Source: Thermomucor indicae-seudaticae (taxonomy: Eukaryota; Mucoromycota; Mucoromycetes; Mucorales; Lichtheimiaceae). From it: a stretch of 64,000 nucleotides of DNA. This document shows, one piece after another, positions 34,249 to 45,431 of this stretch; position 1 is the stretch's first letter, and each line of letters opens with the position of its first letter. The stretch spans positions 1 to 64,000 of the forward strand of contig JSYX01000044.1 of assembly GCA_000787465.1 (NCBI GenBank). Reading direction: 5' to 3'. The notes under the pieces were generated by a model. It was not told the origin of the DNA, ran no database searches, and saw only the letters and a program-made list of their open reading frames with translations. Both the position numbers and the translations under genes were made by a program.

Positions 34249-35978
34249 TCAGTGTTTCAGTCGACAGGATCGATCTGATTGAGTATATATCCGAGATGCT
34301 GTCATTATGCACCGTGCCTTTTCATCCTCAGACATCACAGTATCTGGCGTAGCTAGTAGATGACTATGAAAGTCTTGCTGACCTTGGTTTAATGACCATT
34401 GTTTCCGGTGTGCATGACAGTCCTCTCGTCTACGGCGAGCATAAGGAATCCAATCATCTTGATGAACCTGCATCTGAGGTGATTGAGGGGACACTGCAAA
34501 TTTACGAGTGATTAATAATATCTCCTCAGCGTCGGGGCGATGTTCAGGGCGCGGCTCAAGGCAAGCCATGGTCAGTCCCTGATACCATCTCGGAATTCCT
34601 GGAACCCATTCTATTTGGTACACGTCCGGCGAAACGAAAAGGATCTCTGGTGACGGGAACGCAACACCAGAAACCAATTGCCACATGATCATTACCGAGC
34701 GCGTAGACATCTGATTTCTTGGTGTATCTCTCTTGTTTCACTTCGGGTGCTATGTAGGGTATACGGCCTGTATATCCACTCAGTATCTAACTGATCCCGG
34801 TTTGCTTTCTTCGCTTGATGCTTACCATAATGAGCTTCAGATGATTGAGTCACTTCGGTCGCTTGTTCAGACGCTGTAGAAGAGCGAAAATCGATCAAAA
34901 AGTCATCGTCATCCGCGCACAGGATGTTGCCTGGATGTATATTGCGATGACACATGCGGATCTCATCGTGTAAGCTGGCTAGGTTATAAGCCAGGCGCGT
35001 TACGATGTGAACGACACCTGCCATATCGAGACCACAATCGATAGGCTTCTCGATACGGTGTCCCAAATTACCGTCCTCTGCCAGCGTAGTTACTATCAGT
35101 AGATCGCCTGTGGTTTCACATACTGTGATACCATGGAACAATAGCGCCATAAATGCTCTGGATTGAACAATGATCTTAATCCAAATGGGGATCTAACACG
35201 AGCTTGCTGACGAACGGTTGTCTACCTTATCTACCTCGTTCAAGATTTTGTCATCCACCACTTTGATAGCCACTGGCCGGGTACGACCACCAAATGTCTG
35301 ACCATCTTCAGACGCATCATAGAGTAATGCGATATTTGCAGCGTATACTGCCTAGAACCCGCCGGATCCAACAAGAACGAGGTCCGAGAACCATCGCCAT
35401 GGATACCAGCGCATGTACCGCGCCTAGTCATGTTTATATATAGCACGCAGCGCCTTTCGACTTTTCGGATGGGATAATGCAATGATATCCGAAGTATTGC
35501 CATTGACCAAACATACTAAACTTTCGTAGGACAAGGCTGGCGCCATGCAATATTCCAATGCTGGTGATAAATTCATTGCGGGACTTTCAATGAATAAATC
35601 TGCTTGCATAGCCAGTGAAATAAACGGGTTTACCCAGTGGTTATCGAACTGGACATTGCATGATCTATACAGAGTCGCAGTCTCATTGTAAAGTTCGGCA
35701 ATGGCATCTTGAACCGGAATGTCATGGTTTGTGACCGGAGTAATGAAATGGAGGTCGAAATGACTTGGGTAAAGGAGGATAAGTCAATGAATGGCTTGGA
35801 TGGTGGAATGCAATAGTTCGCTGTTCACAATTTCTTGCTGATACTGATGGGCAGAGTCATTGCGATTCCTGTACCGAAGGTCCATTATAATATGGAGCCT
35901 GAGGTATCCAAGATATACAGCCCAGATATACCCTCTGTTGAAATTTTTCGGTTCCAGTGTGTGTAACACGCACACCAA
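34249..35978 (-). pseudogene. Degenerate protein-kinase-like gene
   Basis: The C-terminal part is a protein kinase fold. It has VAIKVVDDKILNE with the ATP-binding Lys (about 35264-35275), then RMCHRNIHPGNIL in place of HRDxxxxN, and DFR in place of DFG (34883-34891). RIPYIAPEVKQERYTKKSDV and WQLVSGVAFP follow, and a C-lobe CLEPRPEHRPDAEEI. Thus the catalytic Asp is Asn and the metal-binding DFG Gly is Arg. SDVYALG and VMIMWQLVSG, adjacent in real kinases, are one base out of frame near 34705 with no intron able to repair it. Upstream frames (35440-35978) carry FITPVTNHDIPVQDAIAELY-like N-terminal exons ending in stops. Probably a pseudogene of a lineage-expanded kinase family. Confidence 0.55.
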
Positions 35979-36494
35979 GGCAAATGCATAAGACTTCGTT
36001 CCTTACTGACGGCATGAATAAGAGCATAAAATTAGCTGATTCTTATTATAGCTCGCGATTCCTATATGTAGAGCTGCACAATGACGATGAACCTTTTCAA
36101 TCCAAATCATATGGAAGCATACGACTTCCTTAAGCTTCTTTACAGCAGTGCAGTGCGCAAAAAGGAAAGTTGCATAGGAGTTTTACTGGATGTGGACGCG
36201 TCATCACAACACAAATGGTTACGGTATTACAGAAAAGCTTCGAGAAAGTAAGAGTAAGCATTTATCTGGTGGTTTTTCTGCGCAGAACATAGTGGATCCC
36301 GATAAATTTCAGGGATGGTTCGTATACACTTTCAAGTGCATGAATTCGCCATTCGCGGATTATCTTTCGGCGAACATGCATGCTGGGTTACTGAGAACGC
36401 GCTCCTACGAATCGTTCCATGGTAATGAAACCCATTCCGCTTATTTCCGCCAAGTTCAGGGAACCTTGAGTTGAAACAGTAGCCCTGGAAACGC

Positions 36495-36710
36495 TTACGA
36501 GTAAACGTTCCAGACAAGTCGATCAATCGCGCCGCAATTCAGCATGACGAGCGGCGCGATCAAAGTCTCGCTTTCGGAATTACTGTCCTGCTTTGTCTCC
36601 CACCACTGACTAGAAAGTAATACACGACGAGCCAAGGTGTTGTATGCCGAATAACAATACTGGCAAAACAAGGGACGGGTGTCATTTGGCAAAGATGGTG
36701 CTTGCGTCAT
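36495..36710 (-). CDS. Short ORF with CxxC, uncertain
   Basis: 71 codons from an ATG: MTQAPSLPNDTRPLFCQYCY, later RRVLLSSQWWETK, ending DRLVWNVYS. A single CxxC could be half of a zinc site. No partner exon was found. It could be a real small protein or a fragment. Confidence 0.25.
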   Translation of the reverse strand: MTQAPSLPNDTRPLFCQYCYSAYNTLARRVLLSSQWWETKQDSNSESETLIAPLVMLNCGAIDRLVWNVYS

Positions 36711-37178
36711 ATTAAGTTTGTTATTTTTTCGGCTTCCGGTTTGCTGCGGGTAAAGACACAGTGTAAATGTTGTGACATTGCAGGTGTGGCGCGAACCCAA
36801 GCACTCGGGTAACCGAGAAACAAAAAACACCATTTTTTCCCTTTTGCTGAGTTACGTACGTCGTTTACTGCGAATTGAATGGTCCGTGCTGGGATTTCTC
36901 GAAGGGTCCATGTTGTTCCTCAGTCGGGAAAAGCATTGGTGCGGAATCAACCAGTGGACAGGTTTAAGATGTGATGTGTAACCTACTGAGCATGACAAGT
37001 TCCACGTGTGAGTGCAAAATGGCCATTTGCCGATCTCGACCCACTTAAAAAATCGAGAAGTCAATCGATTGCCTTTTCATGGTAGTTCTGTTACACCAGC
37101 CCAGCCCTTCCACTACTGGGTGACTCTTTTTTTTTTCCTTACCGCCCTTTGTCCCTTGCTCCCCCCCCCACCGTTCCT

Positions 37179-37185
37179 TATAAAA
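37179..37185 (+). promoter_or_regulatory. TATA box of the zinc-knuckle gene
   Basis: TATAAAA lies about 230 bp before the ATG at 37412 and is preceded by a C-run. It is followed by long C/T-rich tracts (37265-37330), a common feature of strongly transcribed fungal promoters and leaders. Confidence 0.6.
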
Positions 37186-37411
37186 GAGAGGCATTTGTTG
37201 CAATCATTGCTTCTTCTTCCTCTTTGCTTATATCGATAATTCAGTGCTCAAATTATTGGTAGCCTGCAAACAAAAAAACCGTTTCTTTTTTTTCCTTTTA
37301 CTTTCTTCTTCTTTTCTCTTTTATTAAGAGAACCCTTTTATTACTTTTTACGCTTACAAGAACGAGAACGACACACACACGCACTTATAAGACAACAACA
37401 TTAACTCAATT

Positions 37412-37579
37412 ATGCACTGCTCCCACATGCACAAAAACATCAACGTCTCCAACGCCGACGCTGTCGTTTCTACGGCATCCATGACGCTTAGCGACGTCTG
37501 TGACGCGGCATCCAACAAGATTTGCTACCTCTGTGGTTCGACAAAGCACGCTTCATCGGATTGCCCGCTTTACGCATAA
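37412..37579 (+). CDS. 55-residue CCHC zinc-knuckle protein
   Basis: A tiny single-exon gene. The start MHCSHMHKNINVSNADAVVS leads to a Thr/Ser/Asp region, and the end is a perfect retroviral-type CCHC knuckle, CYLCGSTKHASSDC (C-x2-C-x4-H-x4-C), then PLYA and a stop. Such knuckles bind single-stranded RNA or DNA. The unit looks like a real gene: TATA box at 37179, pyrimidine-rich leader, GC-rich optimal codons (AAC, GTC, GCC, ATC) unlike the AT-rich flanks, and a ~500-bp pyrimidine-rich 3' region. It could also be the only surviving exon of a larger gene, but no splice site is needed. The cysteine- and histidine-rich N-terminus (HCSHMH) is unusual. Confidence 0.6.
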   Translation: MHCSHMHKNINVSNADAVVSTASMTLSDVCDAASNKICYLCGSTKHASSDCPLYA

Positions 37580-40500
37580 CCTTCCTTCACACAAGACGCT
37601 CGTTTCTGGATACGTCAGCAAAAACAAAAACAAAAAAACAAAAGAATAACTATACACCGACTGACTTGAAATGGGACGTTGACTCGGCTCGTCGGGCGAG
37701 GGATTGAAAAGAAAAACACACAAAAAAAAAACTAATATTCGCAGTGCGACTGTACATATCATTCGTTATTGGCGACCAGAACGGGAAGGAAGAGGGATCA
37801 CCTCGCATTATCGACGCATCTCGGATTGTTCGTTCGTTTCCAGATCCTCTTCTCCTATCGTTCACCGACTCTCCTTTTCGCCATTCGACTTATGCCATTT
37901 TCTCAATCAGCGATGCGGACTTTACACTTTGATATTTTCACGCGCATGTCTTGTTCATTTCTATGCCAACTTTTTCTTTTTATGAAGTAGTAGTAGTAGC
38001 GGTAGTAGTAGATGGCTGCTGGTCTCTGGCCACCAGTTTGCATTCATGTACATAATCCTTTACGCACTCGCATTAAAATACATACAGAATCGGACACTGA
38101 TGGCTCATAAACAATAGATTGGACGTGCCACATGCAAGTTGCTCAGTTTTGGGATGTTTCTGAGCTGAATTTTCTGTCAGGGTCCAAGAAGGATTTCTGC
38201 GTTCTTGAGTAATTGACTTTTTAGCTAGCAGCCAATTTGCGTAAAGCAATCAGATTGGCCATCCAATAAACCTTCTGCCCCCGTCGTCAATGAAATCTCT
38301 GCATATATTACCTTCACGTTTCTTCCCCCAAAGATCTGACCTTCTCTAAATGGCATTTCATTTGACTGTGGAAATTCCCCCTTATGCAGTGGCTTCTATT
38401 ACATCATGTGGAGTAGCAAGTGTGGCTGATCCGTGAATGCTGCAAATTATTGGATACAAAAGTGTCTCATCTGCTAGCCAGAGTTCTCTGTGAGAGAGAG
38501 CGCGCGGCAAGTTTTTTACTGTCAGAATTGCATCCGCTACCGTCTTCAATTTATGAACCATTCAAACAGCGCTCGGATAAACGATTCCCGGCATTTACAA
38601 TGAACAAGCTCAAGGTAGAAAAACAAAATCATGTAACAAACGGCGGTGGCAAACGTACGCCCGATAACAGGCCATATTACGGAATTGAAACAATATAACT
38701 AATAGGTTACAAATCACAAGATGAATCCAACTCAACTGCAGTCTATACTGTAATTAACCTTCTCCAGCTTTTCCGTGGGATCTTGACTTTGAAGACCGAT
38801 TCATCTAGAAGCGAAAAGCGTGCAAACTTTAAATGGGTGCTACATGTCCAGCATCGCTCTTACCAATAAAGTAAAGTTTCATCAGTCGTTCGCATACTTC
38901 TTGTTGGTACACGAGATGGTCTACATGCAGAATCTCGTGTAAGTCAAGGTCTCGTGGAAGGCAGAATAAACCTTACAGATTTCGGTTCACCATATCAAAC
39001 CGTGATCTCATTAACCCTTGCGACGGACGGGCGGCTTCAAATAGCGGACAGGATAACAGTTTCTTAGGAATGTGTGCCAAGTATTCGTTTCTTGAGTATA
39101 GTAAAGTCATTCTTTCAAGCAACCCACATGTTGTACAAGCTTCATGGTCCTACAAATACCTGCAATACACCTGTTGAGCGGCGGATGCTTGATCTTCGTT
39201 AATTTCGTTTTAGGCCATGGTGCGTTTCATCAGTCGAGCTTAATATGGATAGCCGGTGCAATCAGCTGATCCAGGAAAATGCACGCAGTGACATCAATTG
39301 TGGCTTTAACTGGGCTTGTTGGCGGGAAATCGGAGGTTAAGCCACACTTGCCCTAATTAGGCTTTGTTTCGTCGCAGCATTCATGCGCCCCATTCGTTAA
39401 CTCGGTGCTGCCCTTTATTAAGCAAAGCGCTATTAGTTTGTGTGATGCCAGCAAATAAGCTATGTAACGGATTTTGCCTACCCCCAAATCAGTTTGCTCC
39501 CTAGGCCTGAGCCCCTCTGGATTCAACGAGACGATTGTATCAACAGTTCGTCGGTTCTTATTAGACTATAGCTTGGCCATCCGACGGTTCACTGCCAAGC
39601 ATCTGAAAGTCTTCGGAAATGACAGCAATCTAGCTGTCTCCGCACCATAACTGGAGTGCATAGTTGCAGTTCAACTGCCGACATGCAATATCATGGCAAC
39701 CTTCTTGCCACAGTCCCTTTCCGCTGCCATAGAGGAAACGAAGTTTCCGCTTTGCACAACCGAAATACCACCTAATACCTTTCTCCATGAGCTCCTCCGA
39801 CGCTTAATGCAAGTTGAAAACTAGTCGATACTGCCAGTTAAAAGACCTTGGGCACGGTTACCGCAGCCAAGAACAGCAGTGGATATAGATACAAAAGATT
39901 ACTGCGCGCACTACGCAACATTGGGCAGTCTAACGCACATTCTTCCATGCGCCCGTATGGCTCAGACGCAACTTATTTTTCATCAAGAACATTGACATCT
40001 CGCAGTTGACCGGAACATGAAACGCTGCCTTGAAAGAGACTTCATACCGACCTCCAGCTCGCCCTCTATCCCGCGGCTTCTTGCGACGGATCGATCCATC
40101 GCCACTGGCCATTCTCGCGCATCCACCCCCTCCGTCCTTATTATCTCTACCCTCGAGCATATAAACCGTCCCACTCAAGTCTCCATTCCAGTTTCTGTTC
40201 CCGCTCATATAGGCCCTTTCTTTCTTGCCTCGTTTAAATCTTCACATATCTCCCTTTGGTTTCCCGCTTGGCACCACTTTTCCGTCAGTCCCATGACAAT
40301 TTCTCTTTCCTCGTTATCCTTCTGTGGTCCGATGAAGCCCTTACAGCTTTCATTTCTAAGCCAAATCAACATCACCGGGAAAATCTTTCGACGCTCATGA
40401 TAATGGCCTTCCTTGTTTATTAACCCACTTACGCCGGCAGACAGTGCCCTGCAGTCAGTATCGGGTACACTGATTGCCGAAAATGTCCTTCTTCTTGAAC

Positions 40501-42250
40501 TTTGTTCAATGTTTTGCATGTCGTGCCACGGCACGTCTCAAGAACATTGAATTACATGTATTTGTAGTTTGACAGCATACCCACCTCCAATAACGATATC
40601 CCGCGTAGTCAAGATAGCGCTTGCGAGCGCAGCAGCCACGGCCAGGGTGCCACTGCCAGGGTGTTTAGTAAAGACAAGGCAGCTCAACGGAGAATTTCAA
40701 TAGAGCTTACATATCTTGGATCCAGTATGCGTTTGTCCTAGCAATTGCAGTAAGGGCGTCATTACAAGTCTTAAAGTTGCATAAACACCTAATCTTTTGA
40801 ACTTGAGTATAAAGATTTAGCTTTATTACATCTTACTTTTCAGAAAAACGATGACCGGAAACATTATTGACAGGCAAATCTTACGTGCCTTTTGCTTCCG
40901 GAGGAACACCTAAATTTCAATCTGAGGGTAATGTTCGGAAGATTGACGTTCACAAGACTATTAGAAAGAAAATGCAACCTTCCAGTACGGCGAGCGCAGT
41001 AGTCTTCTTGCAAAATCCATCAATTCTGTTACAATCGAATTCCAAAGTCATGAAAATCATTTGTTAGTCCTAACAAATTATGCTGCTTAGCAAATCTCCA
41101 TGAGAAAGAGAAGGGAGCCTGCATTTTTCATGGGCTGCGGTCGTTTATGGGGAGCGGAGAATGAGTTGCCGATTTCCTGCTGTTCTGCTGGCTCGGGAGA
41201 AGCTTCCTCCACCAACCTACCCGCGCCCAACCACTAACCCCACTCCCACACACGCCAGTGCGCCCATGCCTCCACAGTTTTCGCGCTCAGTATTACCACA
41301 GGCAACATCTCTTCTCGTTAAGCTATGTGCGTTTATTCTATGCGAAGAGATGAGGGCCCTACGGGCCCCGAATCGTAGCGAAGGTGGGCCAAAGGGCCGT
41401 AGAAAACCATTCCTTTAGAATGTTCATCAGTAGCATATTTGCATTAACCGATTCCAGCTTTATTCATGGGAAGGTGACGATTCTCTACAGAGAGCGTCCC
41501 ATCACGTAGTCCCATGGACATATTGCTCTGTTTCAATCACATGCTTTGATGAATTAGGTCAATACTCATTATATCAGCCTTCTTCAATATTGAAAACGCA
41601 TGCGAAATTTCGACATTGGTTATCCAGGTTTCCGGAAGCCTGTTTCACATCCGATAAATCCATTGCTTACTGCAAAGCCCCTACAGTATGAAATTATAGA
41701 AGTTAGCATGAAGGCCGCTCTAACCGTATTCGACATTATCTCAGCGTCGTGATTACCATTGTCCTCGCGTAAGATGTGAGCTGGGAGACGTTAGCATGAT
41801 CGGCAAGGCTTTTCGCTCGATATTCGTGGCGAGATGTCGAGATCTATGTTAGTAGGATGAGCTGTCATGTAGCGACTGCACGTAACCAAATTCATTTCGT
41901 AACAGCATTAGCGAAACCCGTGAAGCGAGAGACGAAAAATAAAAGTTCACAGTCTGCCATGATGCGTGTGGCATTGCGGGGACCATTTTCTAATGATGAA
42001 GACGTGGATGCACTCGGAAGACCCTACATTGCGCCTTTTGCGCACCCAATGCGTCATGCTCATTAAGTCTCAATGTCCCACAAGGGCAAGCAGCGAAAAG
42101 AAAAAAAAACTGTAGGTTTTCCCGGTTTGTAAGTTACCGTTTCACTTTTTGCGAGCTAAAAGCTTCATGTTGCTTTACATAATGAAGAAAGGAATATTTA
42201 CAAACAAAAAGAAGGATAGTTAGACAGATTTTCAAAAAAGGTACAATATG
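37580..42250. other. Gene-poor region
   Basis: The first ~500 bp is probably the 3' UTR of the zinc-knuckle gene, with a TAG/GTA trinucleotide tract at 37986-38011 and attaaaatacata at about 38073. The remaining 4 kb has short frames on both strands (for example 38420-38698, 40017-40400, 41857-42066), none with a domain or splice-linked partner. A GGGCCCTACGGGCCC palindrome occurs at about 41353. I see no transposon ends. Confidence 0.45.
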
Positions 42251-42960
42251 TTAGGCGTTCGGATTGAAAACTATTAGGTCTTTGCCTGTCATCTGGCTGA
42301 AACTTGATATCGCTATGTTACATGCAGCTTGCGCGTCTCTGTTCCGAGTGTTTGTTCCGGTTTTGTAAGACGGGCAATTGGGGTTTAGGAAGAGAGAAGC
42401 ACCATTCACTCGAACTGTCCGTGAGGACCTTGAGGCACATGGCCGTACAAGGGGCTCCAGGCACGTCATGCACGTTTGGGACATCCTGTACTCGTTCGTC
42501 ATTGATACTTGCGCATAGCGACGATGCGCCTGTCGGAGCTTTCCGCCTCCACGTCGCTGGTGACCCCTGATTCTGGAACCAACACAAGTTCCACCCATAA
42601 TTGGAGGCGCCGTGGTGCTCCCTGCGATTAAACGTCCTTCACCGGGTGCTATATGGTCATATGCTGTTTTCGTTTGCAAGTAGCTAGTGTATTTACGCTT
42701 GTCCGTCTTATTGCTGTAATAGTGTCGCCTCAAAATCTCGCGTTCCTTCCGAAAAACCTACAGGACATACAATGAGCGGACTAAATATAGTTCCAGTCAT
42801 TTAAGTACATACAATGAACCGGTCTTTAAAGTCATCGCGAAGCAACTCTAATTGTGCCTGCTCCTTGTTACCAACAAACTGGGATGCTGGTTGGGGAAAA
42901 CACTTTCTCTTCTTTCGTACATTGTAAACTGAAACGGACGGCTGCACCTTGGGTAATACT
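42251..42960 (-). pseudogene. Fanzor/TnpB-like RNA-guided nuclease, C-terminal half
   Basis: Two exon-like pieces join through a GT-AG intron (exon end 42813, next exon 42757-42251). They read VGNKEQAQLELLRDDFKDRF, then VFRKEREILRRHYYS, YTSYLQTKTAYDHIAPGEGR, LIAGSTTAPPIMGG and SRIRGHQRRGGGKLR. The RuvC-II Glu is in TNEYRMS. The zinc ribbon has SQTCMTC but only one Cys in the second pair (LFLNPNC). The RuvC-III Asp is in NRDAQAACNIA. This order (GGG-rich linker, EYRxS, CxxC, NRDxxAAxNI) is that of IS200/605 TnpB and eukaryotic Fanzor proteins. The N-terminal half with the RuvC-I Asp is missing here, so it cannot be an active nuclease as read. Confidence 0.75.
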
Positions 42961-43662
42961 TTCCACTACGGAGAGATCTCAGGTCTGATCGCATACACAT
43001 CGCATATCGATCGCACATTCAGTATATATTCAACTTTGAAGCGCTGCCACTGCATCAATTTCGCAGAGTCTGCGACTCAAATCACTAGGATGATTGATCA
43101 AGAAAACCGCCGGCGTCAGGTGTTACAAAAGCCGTCGCAGAGATATCGCATATTCAACCCAAAAAAGCGATATATCCGCTCTCATATATGCGACATCTAT
43201 GCGACCTTTATGCGATTGGATCGCAGATCGGTCGCCCTAGTGTCCCATACACTGTAGCGGTCTCACAAGACGGTGACACTGCAAGCCGATAGTCGAATTC
43301 CAGTCCACTATCGTTGCACATGGTTCCTAGCTTAGTTAAGTCGAAGAAAGATGCAAAGCTCGATGCAGTGATTTGTATTGCGCGATTAATATTTGTAATA
43401 GGATCCTTGCTTTGTCGTAAAGGCAGAACTCGCTATTTGAGGAACTGAGTATTTCATAAGTAGATGATGTAACCAGTTGCAAAGCATTTATCTTCGAAGC
43501 CTGATTGTTGGACTAAGCTGCCGTAGGAAACTGTTGTAACCAGTGATATGCAGGATGCAATTTGTAAGTGCGACGAGAGGTAGCTGCATAACTATAATAC
43601 TTTGTGAACTTTCGCAGATATAACGGCTGCAGTATATGGCAAATATTTTGGATCACTTGAAG
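42961..43662. other. Interval between the Fanzor half and the second broken block
   Basis: Contains clusters of TATGCGA/TCGCATA words in both orientations at about 42989-43017 and 43143-43230, and minus-strand fragments such as KYYSYAATSRRTYKLHPAYH (about 43530-43610). No complete gene. Confidence 0.35.
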
Positions 43663-45133
43663 CTACCCTCTTTCCAAACGACTGGAATTGTTAGACTTCC
43701 ACCTCTCCATTATATTGTCCTCCGTAGGTAGCTCCTTTGCCAACAAAATGCTTTTCAACGCCCTCACCACAGCCTTTACCCTGTTCGCTGAAAGCTCCTG
43801 TGACTTTTGTCCATCTTCCTCCTTGTCGTCTACCCAATACAGCTCGTCTTCTGCTATAACATGATGCCGTATAGCAGATAGCATGTTTCCTCTTTCACTG
43901 TCTTCGGATAAATCAGGCAACCCTGTTTCTGCGCCTTCCAGATGCTTTGTTCGGTCGATGGCCATTTTTTGTTTCATTGTGTCAAGGTACCGGTCGCAGA
44001 GCCTCCAGCTGTGCTCGCAGCAGTTCCTGAGCTTTTCCTTCAGGTTAACCGTCTTTTCAGGTTTCAATTCTGCCCTTCTGATTCGTTCCTCCAGTTTTCT
44101 CAACGGTTTACCAAAACGGCGAATATTCTACCTGATCGAGTCGCGTGAGATGTTGTTCCTTTGCAAACTTTTGCGTTTGGCACTTTCCTCCACCTTCTGC
44201 ATGCGAACATGGTGAAAGCGTCGTCCTCTTTCTGGCGAAAGATGAAGCTGTATGAGGAACAGAGTGATTTTGTTGAGGGCGTATTTAAACGGCCGTTAGT
44301 CACTCTACGTTTTCCGCAAGTTTGTCGCGAATGCCTGTAGTGCCACGCTTAGAGTTTCCGCTAGACTCTGAGGGGCTTTACGGAATTGAGGTACTTTCTC
44401 TACGAGAAATTGGTCATACCGCAGCCAAAGCGGCTTTGCTTGAAGCGGTTTCCGAGATATTATTCGAGGACGTGCTTTGCGAGGCACTTACGCCCCTCTC
44501 TTTGTGGGTGAACAGTGTGCAAGTGTTGCATATGCAAAGTAGTGAATAAACTTGCGATGTTTGCGACTTCCGTTTTGAGTTTGTCTTCTCTCTTCGATTC
44601 GCCATCCTTCTTCGTTCTATCATCTGGTGGAGTTAGAGATACTCCTGGGACTACTAGAATCCTCTTTGATGTGAGGAATGAGGCTTCCTGCGTCTGCACT
44701 GCCTTTGGTACTACTTCGTCAAGCGGAAGCCAGGCGTCCTGGTTCTTCGCCTCAGCAATTCCAGATAAAATGGACAACATAATGGTACGAGTCCCGGCAG
44801 CCAGTTCTTGGGCGAAGTCGCTAACTTCAATAGCTGTTTTAAGAAGTTGCTGCAGGAAGAAGTGTCTGTCGTTTTGCAGAAGATCTTCATGAATAATCTT
44901 ATTAACGGGGACCGTAAGCTTCGTACCCTGCTTTCGATCAGCGTGAATTCCGTTTTGCCCCTTTGAATCGATTCGTTGTTCTTTTCCAGCACTGTCTGGA
45001 AGGTTCGGTCCCAATCTGTTTGCACGTGCTCGTGCCATCTGGAAATCGGCGTGTTCTTATGATAGATACTGCTTGTAGTTCCCAGTTCGAAACCGCCGAT
45101 ACTGTCGGTCAAAACATGCAGATCTCGCGGCAT
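43663..45133 (-). pseudogene. Broken multi-frame ORF block, possible N-terminal half of the Fanzor-like gene
   Basis: Successive minus-strand frames read as one long helical protein with frame changes. The start at 45133 is MPRDLHVLTDSIGGFELGTT. Then from about 44915 come VNKIIHEDLLQNDRHFFLQQ and FAQELAAGTRTIMLSILSG. HLHTVHPQREGRKC is followed by SETASSKAALAAV, a short intron and EKVPQFRKAPQSLAETLS. The last piece, 44103-43663, is a charged coil (LEERIRRAELKPEKTVNLKE ... RWKSNNSSRLERG). One or more shifts have no intron explanation. No catalytic motif is seen. Same strand and order as the Fanzor C-terminal half ~700 bp downstream suggest one decayed element. This link is inference. Confidence 0.4.
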
Positions 45134-45269
45134 TCGTTTTGAGTTGATGAGCTAGGTCTTCCTGTTATTTAAGTTTGTTTGCAATTCCGCCGAGTTCTTT
45201 TGGTTTGCTTTTGAACTGACAATCTCCTTGGTCACATCTTAAGATAAATGGGAAAAGCTTTCTCCAAAG

Positions 45270-45431
45270 CTACGCGACTCTAGCACGTTTCGTCTCAAGT
45301 TCATCTTTTGTCATTCTTTTGCGCTTCGTTCCGGCTCGGTATACTTGGGCTTTCCTCACTGGTAACTGAACATCTGAAGTTTGTATTTCTTCAGGAGCCG
45401 CTGCTTGTATGGACTTCTTGTACTTTGCCAT
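45270..45431 (-). CDS. 53-residue basic ORF, possible first exon of the block below
   Basis: ATG to stop in one frame: MAKYKKSIQAAAPEEIQTSD ... RAGTKRKRMTKDELETKRAR. It is rich in Lys/Arg with a nuclear-localisation-like TKRKR. It lies just 5' of the broken ORF block on the same strand and may be its original N-terminus or a separate small gene. Confidence 0.3.
   Translation of the reverse strand: MAKYKKSIQAAAPEEIQTSDVQLPVRKAQVYRAGTKRKRMTKDELETKRARVA

Noticed and set aside
42949..43257. Plus-strand 102-codon frame across the TCGCATA clusters
   Set aside because: Composition follows the repeat words; no domain, and it runs opposite the Fanzor relic.
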